Virus record (IMG/VR): IMGVR_UViG_3300032241_002336
Coordinates: 17,656-81,655 of that record
From: a virus
Length of the DNA stretch: 64,000 nt
Direction: 5' to 3' (one strand)
The notes beneath the pieces were generated by a model. The model was not told where the DNA came from, searched no databases, and saw nothing but the letters and a program-made list of their open reading frames with translations. Positions 42,623-50,558 of the stretch are shown here, in pieces. The stretch's first letter is position 1, and every line of letters starts with the position of its first letter. A program made the translations under genes and the position numbers.

Positions 42623-43767
42623 TTTTTTAAATTTTTATTTATAAATACTATTATGTTTTCTAAAACATTATTTTTATTTGAAATATATTCTGCCTCTTTA
42701 ACTCTTTTAACTATTAGATTATTATCATTATATATTTTATTTTTTAATTCATCACGTATAATTGTATTCGGTAAAGAGTGCCAATAATCACCATCAAATT
42801 CTATTATTATATTACATATTTTTATATCTGGAACAACACAATATGTTCCATATTTATCATAATCAACATTAATATAAAATGGTTTAGTTATTGGCGAACC
42901 GTGAAATTTTTCCTTAATATCATCAGAAATTAAATTATAAATACTCTGATTAAATTCAAGTTCAATATTTGAAGAAAAATCGGGAAAATTTGAAAGTTTG
43001 GATTTTAATATTTCTTGATATTTTATTTTACCTTCCGCTTCACCATATTTTTCTATAAAATAATCTAATCGCCCACCATTACCTTTTTTATAACAAACAT
43101 CTTTATATTTTTCCAACCCCAAAATTTGACCATACTTTTCAATATAATATTGTTTAGTGTTTTTAAAAGCACGAGTTAAATTAATATTATTAAATTTTTC
43201 TCTTCCGTCTTTTTCACCATATTTTTTAATAAAAAAATTTAAATCTCTAATTTGTCTTTTACTAACAATATTTTTAGCTTCTTCCTCAGAAATATTATGA
43301 TGTTTCATCACTGACTCATATTTAAATGGATTATAATGTTTTTCCATCTTATTTTTATGTTTTTTAACACCATTATCAAAACCATATTTATGAATCATAC
43401 TATTTAAATCTGTTTTTGAGTTATCTCTATGTTTTGTGCGTATTTTAATGATTTCATCATCTGAATATCCATTAGATTTAAGACTATTAACACTTACAGA
43501 TAACCTACTATTTTTATCATAATAACGCTTAGTTCCTTCTTCCTGACCGTATCTTTTAATAAATCCATCTAATGTATTTTTAACTTTATCAATTTCTCTA
43601 AGTTCATTATATCGTTTAACACCATTTTCATAGCCAAATTTAAATATTAGTACTTTTAATGATGATCCTCTCATAAGATTCCCACATCTCTTTTTACCTT
43701 TTTGTTCACCGTACAAATGAATTAAAAATCTTCTTAATCTATTAATTTTTTCCATGTTTTTTTTCAT
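42619..43767 (-). CDS. Free-standing Vsr/EDxHD-like homing endonuclease between the split-intein halves
   Basis: The 382-residue protein carries at least seven short repeats over residues ~15-255 of the form F(I/Y)xKYGxExGxxKY: LIFKFGYENGVKRYNE, FIKRYGQEEGTKRYYD, MIHKYGFDNGVKKHKN, FIKKYGEKDGREKFNN, YIEKYGQILGLEKYKD and FIEKYGEAEGKIKYQE, plus one at the start. They are probably modular DNA-contact units. A Vsr-like nuclease follows (YCVVPDIKICNIIIEFDGDY then WHS, and RDELKNKIYNDNNLIVKRVK). The Asp of VPDIK and the E-x-D-G-D-x-x-H string are the likely catalytic residues, like the EDxHD family typified by I-Bth0305I. Its stop overlaps the start of the nrdJ C-terminal gene (ATGA). A GGAGG ribosome-binding site 7 bases before the ATG is buried in a hairpin (43770..43823). 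Confidence 0.9.
   Translation of the reverse strand: MKKNMEKINRLRRFLIHLYGEQKGKKRCGNLMRGSSLKVLIFKFGYENGVKRYNELREIDKVKNTLDGFIKRYGQEEGTKRYYDKNSRLSVSVNSLKSNGYSDDEIIKIRTKHRDNSKTDLNSMIHKYGFDNGVKKHKNKMEKHYNPFKYESVMKHHNISEEEAKNIVSKRQIRDLNFFIKKYGEKDGREKFNNINLTRAFKNTKQYYIEKYGQILGLEKYKDVCYKKGNGGRLDYFIEKYGEAEGKIKYQEILKSKLSNFPDFSSNIELEFNQSIYNLISDDIKEKFHGSPITKPFYINVDYDKYGTYCVVPDIKICNIIIEFDGDYWHSLPNTIIRDELKNKIYNDNNLIVKRVKEAEYISNKNNVLENIIVFINKNLKK
42639..42648 (-). promoter_or_regulatory. Putative late-type promoter motif (GTATTTATAA) before the nrdJ C-terminal gene
   Basis: On the minus strand, inside the 3' end of the endonuclease gene and 16 bases before the ATG at 42622. It would allow the C-terminal half of the reductase to be expressed without the upstream genes. 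One base differs from ATATTTATAA, and the location in coding DNA weakens it. Confidence 0.35.
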
Positions 43768-43769
43768 AA

Positions 43770-43823
43770 TTAAACCTCCGTTTATATTATAAATATAAAG
43801 TATTTATATAAACGGAGGTTTAA
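43770..43823 (-). promoter_or_regulatory. 18-bp inverted repeat sequestering the endonuclease ribosome-binding site
   Basis: Arms 43770..43787 and 43806..43823 are perfect 18-base inverted repeats (TTAAACCTCCGTTTATAT and its complement) with an 18-base loop. In the leftward mRNA the 3' arm contains GGAGG, 7 bases before the endonuclease ATG, and the 5' arm contains the pairing CCUCC. The hairpin begins 9 bases after the stop codon of nrdJ-N. There is no T-run, so it is not a terminator. A late-type promoter motif (43787..43796) sits in the loop. Confidence 0.9.
43787..43796 (-). promoter_or_regulatory. Late-type promoter motif (ATATTTATAA) in the hairpin loop
   Basis: Exact ATATTTATAA on the minus strand in the loop of the hairpin at 43770..43823, 19 bases before the endonuclease ATG and 7 bases before GGAGG. 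A transcript starting just downstream would contain the ribosome-binding site but not the arm that blocks it. Confidence 0.5.
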
Positions 43824-43832
43824 TGGTAAAAT

Positions 43833-46800
43833 TTATAAGTTATAGTCAATAATATCATCATCAATTGTTAGTTCATCGGCTCTAACCCAATCTCTATTTT
43901 TTGTTAAAAATTTATGATTACCAGTTACAGATACAACTAAACCATCTTCAAATTCTATATCATAAGTTTCTTCAACTCCATTAATGAATAATTTATCAAT
44001 TTGTTGCCATTTATTATCCTTATCTTTAACTTTAATATCATCATTAACACCTAAAAATATTTTATTCTTATCTTTAAATTCATTTAAATTATAACCATTA
44101 ATTTTAAAAATTTCCTCTAAAGATAAAATACCTTTATTAGTAATAATTTTAGTCTCTGGTACGACACAACCGCTTGGTTTAACTGTTGTAGCTCTAGCCG
44201 CTTTATTAACACCAATTAATTTAGCTACTCTAGCGTTTTCTTTAAGAACAACTTTAGACGCTGATTCTAAATCATATTTTAATATCTCACCACTACCAAT
44301 ACCAGTCATACCGACACCAATTAATGCTTCTTTTTCTGTTGTTCTTCTCCAAATATCTCTTAGGTAATGAAAATTAGTATAACTAGCTTGTAGAGTACCA
44401 ATAAATGATGCGGCTTTTACTCTTTCTTCTAAATCTTCTTGTGAAATAATATCTGAAACATTTACCTCACATAAATTACAGAATTGAAATGGTCTTAAAC
44501 CAATTTCGCAGCATGGATTAGTGCCATAATCTTTATCATTACTGAAATAAACGCCTGGTTCACCACTACCGCTATCTTCAATTTTTTTCCATAATTGTAA
44601 AAATTTATCTTCAGTAATTTTATGCCTAAGAATAACGGCTGAATTATTTGCTCTTCCTCTTTGTGGATTTAATTCCCACCAAGCACCAGATTTACATGAT
44701 AACATTTCTTCATCATCCATTGAAAATAATGAAATCAATGCTGCTCTACGAATACCACCAGTTAATACAGCATCAGCTATAAAACAATTATGGGCTATAC
44801 CAGACATTGTTTTAAAATTATGATTGTCCTCTACATCAATACAGTACGATGTTTTATATTTTCTAGCGTTTGATTCATCCATTGATTCTATCATTAATAC
44901 TCTAAGGTATAAAGGTATCTTTTCATAGTTTAAAATATCCAACTCAAAATCACTAATATTAGTATCGATTTTATCATTAGAAATCTTATATCGCATACAT
45001 TTTGGTATGTATTTACTAATTAAAGATATAAATTTTTTTGTGTTTTCAACATTTAATCTTAGCCTGTAATGTATCGTTGAATATTGCTCATATTCAATTT
45101 TATCAATAACAGAAGAAATATTAAATTTGTTTAACAACATATTAGAAATTTTTTCAACATCACTATAGGATAAATTATATGTTGAGAATGTAATATAGGG
45201 ATGTCTATTGCCTGTTGCAGAATGTAAAGAACCGTCATCCATATACCAAAAAGCCAGTCCAATTGGATTAAGTCTTTTTAGCCACTCTTCTGTGATTGAT
45301 TTAACGCCATCCACATAACAATAATTATATAGTTCAGAAATAGCATACGTTGATTTACTTCTTACCGTATTTAGATTAGTATTATACTTCCTTTCAGATA
45401 TAACAGTATTTCTTTCATAGGAAAACTTATTTCCCAATAAATCTCGATTACTTAATATTTCAGCTATATAATCAACATATTCTTTTTGCTTATCTGTATG
45501 TGATGTTACAAAATATGCTGTTCCCTGTTTAATTATCGACCCATCACCCAATGTCGATCCCAAAATCATTTGTTCTAATAATGTATCATTTCCATATTCA
45601 CCAATGTTGATATAGTCATTATTTGTTAGATCTTGAATCTCTTTATATCCCTCTTTGGTTAACATTTTATGATTATGAGTAAACCATCCACCTAAAACAC
45701 CATGTTTTCCATTTCGTTGATGTTCGAAGTGAATTTTTTTCCAATCTCCTTCTTCATATTTATTTTTATACCATCCAGTGATTTTTTTAGGTTCAAAACT
45801 ATTAGTATCCTCATTAAATGACATAACCTCACAATCCAATTTATTTTTTACAACGTTTCCAATCTTTTCCCAACTTCCATCTGCTAACAAAATTAAATTA
45901 TCGTGATGTAGACAAACAATATCATGAGCTTCTATTGGCTGTAATTTAGAACCATCTTCTTTTGTATCCAATATTTTTTTAATATTATGAATACAGTCTT
46001 TTAGTGGCTGCGGACCTGGTGCTCTACCACCGCTAGTTACCAATAATGCACCTTTTTGTCTAATGTCTGAATAATCAAATTCTGGAGTCGATAAGCCTTC
46101 AAAATACGCTCTCATTAGTATTTTGATAGCATCAGCCCATCCTTCAATACTATCGCCAACAAGAAACCTTCTTGTACGTAATGGATTTGGTTTTCTTATT
46201 TCAGGTAATTGTTCGACATGATGTTTCTGTACTGAAAATCCAACACCAGTACCTCCCAATAATAAGAACATAGTCTCACTGAATGCTCTATAATCATCAA
46301 CTGGTAAATATGCGCAATTCCCAGTCACAATACCTCCACCCAAAACAAAACTTTTATCATCTTCAACCTCAAGACACCAAACTGGTTCCATATGATGCGT
46401 TTCTTTTATTTCAGATGCAGACCATGATGTGTTTGGTCTGCTTCCTATATTATTGGTTATACTATATTTATATGTTTCTGGCCTTTCCCCATAATTAGTT
46501 ATTTGACCAGTTAAATCTTCTTTATTTGTTATATAATAACCACAAACGTCTAAATGATCTTCTAAAAATTTTTGATGAATTAAATCAGAAGATTGGATTT
46601 GTTTATATTTAGATAAGGTATTATTTTCATACCAATCAGGATTTTTATATGCATCTGCACATAGATATCCATCCATAAATGCTTTAACCATTTCCAAACC
46701 ATCTTCTTTAATTGATGGGGCAGTTTTTAAATATTTACCAGTATATACCATAATATCTCCCTGAATACTATTGGGTTCTGATGACTCAAAACCCATTTCT

Positions 46801-47501
46801 TTAAATCTATAAAGATATTTCATTGCTTCATCACCGCATAGCCTAACCATTGAATATTTCGGTTCCCCGTCTTTTCTTAATATTGAGCCGTCTCCAAACA
46901 CATAACCATAGCACCAATATAATCTTTCCATCGGACTTGCGGAATTATAATCAAAATTTTGATTTCTTTTTGTTGGATATAATGGTTGATTAATTTGCAA
47001 ATCCAACGTTTCCGTACCATCAAATAATATCCACCTATGATTCGCAGTTGCCCTTATTTTTTTTATGCTTTTTCCTCTTTTAAATGTGATTATATTTAGT
47101 TGCTGATTACCATAATTTCTAACCACGGCTTTTTTAAATAAACCCTTATGTGTTAAAACGGTTACTTCATCACCATCTTTAAAATCATTAAATGATTTTA
47201 AACCCTCACTTGTTATAAATTCAGTTTCTACACCGAAACAATTGAAAATTCTATTTGGGCTAATTTCAATTGGTTTTCCTCCGAATTGGAGTGATCTCAT
47301 TGATGGTAATACTTTTTTTTCGTAAACTAATTCATAAGCTTTTTCAATTTCATCAATTAAATTTGGAAATTTTTTAATGTGCATTTCCTTGTTTCTCGTT
47401 ACTAATTCTTCCCATGTTTCTCTTCTTTGCAATTCGGGGATATACTTGGCGTATTTCATATACACGGTAATATCCGACAAAATCTTTGTTGATAAATCCA
47501 T
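43833..47501 (-). CDS. nrdJ: N-terminal part of class II (B12-dependent) ribonucleotide reductase with two full inteins and an N-intein
   Basis: The enzyme reduces ribonucleotides to deoxyribonucleotides for phage DNA synthesis with adenosylcobalamin. Of 1222 encoded residues, only 427 are reductase: 1-87, 396-529 and 906-1111. The remainder is intein 1 (88-395), intein 2 (530-905) and the N-part of a split intein (1112-1222). Catalytic cysteines fit the monomeric Lactobacillus-type enzyme: Cys396 (FN|CAYLP), the thiyl-radical Cys997 in GTNPCCEIGL and Cys1008 in FQFCNL, 11 apart as in Cys408/Cys419. The other redox pair is in 41822..42622. Spliced exteins total 658 residues, a little shorter than the Lactobacillus enzyme (739). 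It follows the helicase gene by 12 bases in the same unit. Confidence 0.95.
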   Translation of the reverse strand: MDLSTKILSDITVYMKYAKYIPELQRRETWEELVTRNKEMHIKKFPNLIDEIEKAYELVYEKKVLPSMRSLQFGGKPIEISPNRIFNCFGVETEFITSEGLKSFNDFKDGDEVTVLTHKGLFKKAVVRNYGNQQLNIITFKRGKSIKKIRATANHRWILFDGTETLDLQINQPLYPTKRNQNFDYNSASPMERLYWCYGYVFGDGSILRKDGEPKYSMVRLCGDEAMKYLYRFKEMGFESSEPNSIQGDIMVYTGKYLKTAPSIKEDGLEMVKAFMDGYLCADAYKNPDWYENNTLSKYKQIQSSDLIHQKFLEDHLDVCGYYITNKEDLTGQITNYGERPETYKYSITNNIGSRPNTSWSASEIKETHHMEPVWCLEVEDDKSFVLGGGIVTGNCAYLPVDDYRAFSETMFLLLGGTGVGFSVQKHHVEQLPEIRKPNPLRTRRFLVGDSIEGWADAIKILMRAYFEGLSTPEFDYSDIRQKGALLVTSGGRAPGPQPLKDCIHNIKKILDTKEDGSKLQPIEAHDIVCLHHDNLILLADGSWEKIGNVVKNKLDCEVMSFNEDTNSFEPKKITGWYKNKYEEGDWKKIHFEHQRNGKHGVLGGWFTHNHKMLTKEGYKEIQDLTNNDYINIGEYGNDTLLEQMILGSTLGDGSIIKQGTAYFVTSHTDKQKEYVDYIAEILSNRDLLGNKFSYERNTVISERKYNTNLNTVRSKSTYAISELYNYCYVDGVKSITEEWLKRLNPIGLAFWYMDDGSLHSATGNRHPYITFSTYNLSYSDVEKISNMLLNKFNISSVIDKIEYEQYSTIHYRLRLNVENTKKFISLISKYIPKCMRYKISNDKIDTNISDFELDILNYEKIPLYLRVLMIESMDESNARKYKTSYCIDVEDNHNFKTMSGIAHNCFIADAVLTGGIRRAALISLFSMDDEEMLSCKSGAWWELNPQRGRANNSAVILRHKITEDKFLQLWKKIEDSGSGEPGVYFSNDKDYGTNPCCEIGLRPFQFCNLCEVNVSDIISQEDLEERVKAASFIGTLQASYTNFHYLRDIWRRTTEKEALIGVGMTGIGSGEILKYDLESASKVVLKENARVAKLIGVNKAARATTVKPSGCVVPETKIITNKGILSLEEIFKINGYNLNEFKDKNKIFLGVNDDIKVKDKDNKWQQIDKLFINGVEETYDIEFEDGLVVSVTGNHKFLTKNRDWVRADELTIDDDIIDYNL
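43836..44168 (-). mobile_element. Split intein, N-terminal fragment (111 residues)
   Basis: It begins with Cys after TVKPSG (block A, CVVPETKIITNKGILSLEEI), has block B (VSVTGNHKFLTKNRDWVRAD with the Thr-x2-His motif) and ends after DDDIIDYNL at a stop codon. It contains no endonuclease domain. With the 35-residue C-part at 42518..42622 it makes a complete ~146-residue minimal intein. Confidence 0.93.
44787..45914 (-). mobile_element. Intein 2 in nrdJ (376 residues, LAGLIDADG)
   Basis: Residues 530-905 of the nrdJ-N product. It starts CLHHDNLILLADGSWEKIGN and ends SGIAHN before Cys (FIADAVLTGGIRR), with block B GGWFTHNHKMLTKEGY. Two LAGLIDADG-type helices are visible, MILGSTLGDGS and LAFWYMDDGS, with the metal-binding Asp retained in both, so the endonuclease may be active. 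It is inserted between HDIV and CFIADAVLTGG of the reductase. Confidence 0.93.
46317..47240 (-). mobile_element. Intein 1 in nrdJ (308 residues, LAGLIDADG)
   Basis: Residues 88-395 of the nrdJ-N product. It starts CFGVETEFITSEGLKSFNDF, has block B IRATANHRWILFDG and ends FVLGGGIVTGN before Cys396. The penultimate residue is Gly instead of the usual His, a variant known in some active inteins. LAGLIDADG-type helices are CYGYVFGDGS and VKAFMDGYLCAD. The +1 residue is the conserved redox cysteine of the reductase (N|CAYLPVDD). Confidence 0.92.
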
Positions 47502-47513
47502 TTTTTTTATTTT

Positions 47514-48947
47514 TTATAAATTATTATTATTTCCTGAAACATTATTTAATTGTTCTAAAACATTTCTTCTTTTATTTTTTTCATTTAAATGTCTGGCGAT
47601 AATATTTTTACTCTCAGCACTAATCGCATCATTATGTTCCGTTCTTGTCCTAATATTGCTATGAGGATTCATTTCTATTTGTATTTTACTATTATCAAAT
47701 ATTATATTCTCAAACATAACACCGCTTTTACCAAATCTAGATTTTATTATAGCCATATTAGCTGTATTATTATCTTTCTGCTCAAGACCCTTAGCTATAG
47801 AGACTATAAAGTGCCCAATTTGGGCTTTTTTAATTGACCCACCCATTTGGTCACCTTCAACAATTTCAGCCCTAATACTGCTGCGATTACCTTGTACAGC
47901 TGTCCAACCAACCATATCATATTCAGATAGCATTGACTCAAATTCCCTCATTACTTTACCCTCACCTACATTAGGATCATCTACCTTTTTGGAGGGTTCA
48001 ACACAATCAATATAATCCAATAATATTATATCTGGTTTAAAACCCTGTGCTATTTGTTTTCTAATGTATTTTTTAATTGTTGACATTGTTGTACCATCAC
48101 TAGGAAATCTTTTTAGTTTTAGTAACCCACTTTCTTTACTCTTTTCTTCAACAATTTTTTTAATTAAATCTTTATGATATGATAATTCATTTAGTTCAAT
48201 TCCAGACCAACAGGAAAAATGTTTTCTTTGTATTATTTTTTTATCATCTTCAAAAAATATTTGAAGAACATTTTTACCCATATTTTTAGCTGTATTGGCT
48301 ATTTTGGTAATCATTGTGGTTTTTCCAACCCCTGTTGCGGCAAGTATAATCCCCAATTCACCCTTAGACAAGCCACCATCCATTATTTCATCTAATCCTT
48401 TAATACCCGTTGGTATTGGATCTCTATAATCATCACACAATACAGAATCTAAATTTTCAAAAACATTTATACTATCATCTTTGTTAGTACCATGATCTAA
48501 CGCTTTTCTGAGAATTTGTTCACACTCATCATATTTAGTAATATCATTTTTTTCTATGATAGTATGAATTTCTCTGACAGCTTTTTTTAATTCTTGGGTC
48601 TGACAAAATTTCATACCCATTTTTTGAACTTCTAAACAATCATTAAGTTCAGCATTCTTAATTTTTTCAACAAATTCTATATTGAATTTATTTTTTAATT
48701 CAGTTAAACCATTATTTTTTATTCTAAACTCAAGACTTCCAATATCTGGAATTATATTATCTTCTTGATACGCTTCTTTAATCGTAGCTAAAATTAACTT
48801 AAAAGCATTTTCGCCAAAATAATCTGGTTTTATAATATCAATAATTGATTCGCCAAATTTTTTATCCAATAAAATTTGTGCTATCAATCTTAATTTAAAA
48901 TTTTCCCCCAAATAATCTAAACTAGCCTTTTTCGAATCATTTGACAT
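47514..48947 (-). CDS. gp41: Replicative DNA helicase (gp41/DnaB-like)
   Basis: Hexameric 5'-3' helicase that unwinds DNA at the fork and works with the primase (11871..12818). The 477 residues have a DnaB-type N-terminal helical domain (residues 1-150) and a RecA-like motor: GLSKGELGIILAATGVGKTT with the P-loop at about 204-211, the Glu after strand 2 (QIFFEDDK), Walker B DIILLDYID, and the Gln/Arg region WTAVQGNRS, then AKGLEQ and SRFGKSG. No intein is present here, although gp41-type helicases are known intein hosts. It is followed 12 bases later by nrdJ. A late-type motif lies 30 bases before its ATG. Confidence 0.94.
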   Translation of the reverse strand: MSNDSKKASLDYLGENFKLRLIAQILLDKKFGESIIDIIKPDYFGENAFKLILATIKEAYQEDNIIPDIGSLEFRIKNNGLTELKNKFNIEFVEKIKNAELNDCLEVQKMGMKFCQTQELKKAVREIHTIIEKNDITKYDECEQILRKALDHGTNKDDSINVFENLDSVLCDDYRDPIPTGIKGLDEIMDGGLSKGELGIILAATGVGKTTMITKIANTAKNMGKNVLQIFFEDDKKIIQRKHFSCWSGIELNELSYHKDLIKKIVEEKSKESGLLKLKRFPSDGTTMSTIKKYIRKQIAQGFKPDIILLDYIDCVEPSKKVDDPNVGEGKVMREFESMLSEYDMVGWTAVQGNRSSIRAEIVEGDQMGGSIKKAQIGHFIVSIAKGLEQKDNNTANMAIIKSRFGKSGVMFENIIFDNSKIQIEMNPHSNIRTRTEHNDAISAESKNIIARHLNEKNKRRNVLEQLNNVSGNNNNL

Positions 48948-48977
48948 AACACACTTTTTTTTTAAAAACTTGGATTT

Positions 48978-48987
48978 TTATAAATAT
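48978..48987 (-). promoter_or_regulatory. Putative promoter motif (ATATTTATAA) before the helicase
   Basis: Exact ATATTTATAA on the minus strand between the preceding stop (48990) and the helicase ATG (48947), 30 bases upstream. It would also drive nrdJ. A replication gene behind a late-type motif suggests that the motif may also serve middle genes. Confidence 0.42.
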
Positions 48988-48989
48988 CT

Positions 48990-49469
48990 TTAAAGCTCTA
49001 TATCGCCATAGCTAAATGTATATTTTTTTTGGCTTAGAGTATCCTTAATTTCGGATATAATATTGGGAATGAGTTCCTTAATATCAACTTGATATCTTAC
49101 TTGTGGCGGAAAAAAATTTCCTGAAAACGTGCTTTGGGCTACGACTTCTTTGTCAATTTTAATTTCAAAATCAAAAATATCTTCTTTTTCAAAAATATCT
49201 TTATACGGCTCTTCTTTTGGCGGATTATATGGATTATAAAATTTCCATAAATAATCAATTGCTCTCTTTTTAAAATGATCTGTAATCATTCCCATACTTC
49301 CAAAAGAGTTATTATTTAACCCAACAATTCTATCCATTAATTCTTTTAATTCTAATGAATAAATTGATTCTTCATTAAAATCCTTGATACTAAAGTATCT
49401 TTGGCAAATAATGTGATTGTTAATGTAAAACAAAAATTCAAATCTCTGTTCTTCAATTTTTTTAATCAT
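48990..49469 (-). CDS. Conserved phage protein of unknown function
   Basis: The 159-residue protein has two similar halves. Both contain a strand pair ending in a helix: EFLFYINNHIICQRYFSIKD early, and FEIKIDKEVVAQSTFSGNFF then PPQVRYQVDIKELIPNII late. I recall similar sequences beside replication genes in other large T4-like phages, without known function. It lies 19 bases downstream of the FEN-type nuclease and directly before the helicase, so it may be a replication accessory. No catalytic motif is seen. Confidence 0.75.
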   Translation of the reverse strand: MIKKIEEQRFEFLFYINNHIICQRYFSIKDFNEESIYSLELKELMDRIVGLNNNSFGSMGMITDHFKKRAIDYLWKFYNPYNPPKEEPYKDIFEKEDIFDFEIKIDKEVVAQSTFSGNFFPPQVRYQVDIKELIPNIISEIKDTLSQKKYTFSYGDIEL

Positions 49470-49488
49470 AATTAGTTTTTTTATTTTT

Positions 49489-50532
49489 CTATCTTATTTC
49501 CCTCTGTATTAATTTTTTAAAGGGCATTAAATATTGAGCATATCTCTCCGTGCCAATAGTTTTATCTAAGCCATCTCTTTTCATCATGAATAAAACATTT
49601 TTAATACTATTATCATTAAAATTAAATTCAGCTTCTTTTAATTTATTAAAAGAATCAATGGCATCATCTGTCATCATTGGATTTTTTAAATTAACCAATG
49701 CTGAATTTATTTCATAAAATTTTTCCCCCTGTACACCATCGGTTATTCCACTGATAATATTATTTAAGGCTTTTAACGGTTTTTGTTTATTTTCAATTCT
49801 TTTTTCTTGAAGTTCTTTAGCTTTTTTAATTATTTCATCAAGAGTTACTTTTTTTTCCCTTATTTCAGGGAATAAATTTAATAATGTAGTTTCTTTTATT
49901 CCCTTTATACCCCTTATACTATCGCTATAATCACCAATAATAGTCTTAATTAAAGCAGCATTAGATTGATCATGAGAAAAGTATGTGGAATAATTATTAT
50001 TATCGACATAATCTTTTAAATCACAAAAGTAAATTTTTACATCCTGAGATATTAATTGACACATGTCTCTATCATTGGTGCATATAGTTATTTTCTCATT
50101 TTCTTCATGATTTAAACAATAATATGCAATAAAATCATCGCTTTCAACTAAATCATGTCTTAATTGCTTAATACCTAATTCATTAAGATATTCCCATATT
50201 TTTTCCTTTTGACTTTTTTCAGATTCATCCTGTGGTTGAGTACCATTGATATAATCCTTACCTCTTCCGCTTTTATATGGTGAATATATTTCGTATCTCA
50301 ACTTACCACTAAACAATCCGTCCCAAAAAACAAAAACTCTATGATATAAATTTTCATTTAATAATTTACGAAGAATAGTAATAAATTGATAAAGACCGCC
50401 TACATGTTCTCCATGATGATTATATTCATTCTTAGCACCAAAAAAGCCTACCTTAAATAAAGCATTTCCATCTACTAAAAGTGTATTTATAATTTGTACA
50501 CGTTCACCATTTTTAGGCGGTCTTCTATTCAA
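49489..50532 (-). CDS. FEN-type 5'-3' exonuclease / RNase H-like primer remover
   Basis: Removes RNA primers and 5' flaps on the lagging strand, the role of T4 Rnh. The 347 residues carry all FEN-family acidic motifs: LLVDGNALF (Asp21), VFVFWDG (Asp71), YKSGRGKDY, ESDDFIAYY (Glu130, Asp132, Asp133), TNDRDMCQL (Asp154, Asp156) and IIGDYSDSIRGIKGIKETT (Asp201, Asp204, with the helix-hairpin-helix). The only usable start in this frame is TTG at 50532. The N-terminal MNRRPPKNGERVQII precedes the first core strand and has no alternative ATG. It lies 26 bases downstream of uvsX in the same orientation. Confidence 0.9.
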   Translation of the reverse strand: MNRRPPKNGERVQIINTLLVDGNALFKVGFFGAKNEYNHHGEHVGGLYQFITILRKLLNENLYHRVFVFWDGLFSGKLRYEIYSPYKSGRGKDYINGTQPQDESEKSQKEKIWEYLNELGIKQLRHDLVESDDFIAYYCLNHEENEKITICTNDRDMCQLISQDVKIYFCDLKDYVDNNNYSTYFSHDQSNAALIKTIIGDYSDSIRGIKGIKETTLLNLFPEIREKKVTLDEIIKKAKELQEKRIENKQKPLKALNNIISGITDGVQGEKFYEINSALVNLKNPMMTDDAIDSFNKLKEAEFNFNDNSIKNVLFMMKRDGLDKTIGTERYAQYLMPFKKLIQREIR

Positions 50533-50558
50533 AACAAAAGAATTATACTGTTAAAAAA

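Noticed and set aside
43770-43823. Hairpin read as a transcription terminator
   Set aside because: No T-run follows the 3' arm on the minus strand. Instead a ribosome-binding site lies in the arm and a start codon follows.
42622-43833. The broken nrdJ read as a frameshift, nonsense mutation or pseudogene
   Set aside because: The break falls exactly at an N-intein/C-intein boundary, both halves have complete intein motifs and all five expected redox cysteines are present, so the split is functional in design. (Interval runs right to left because the genes are on the minus strand.)
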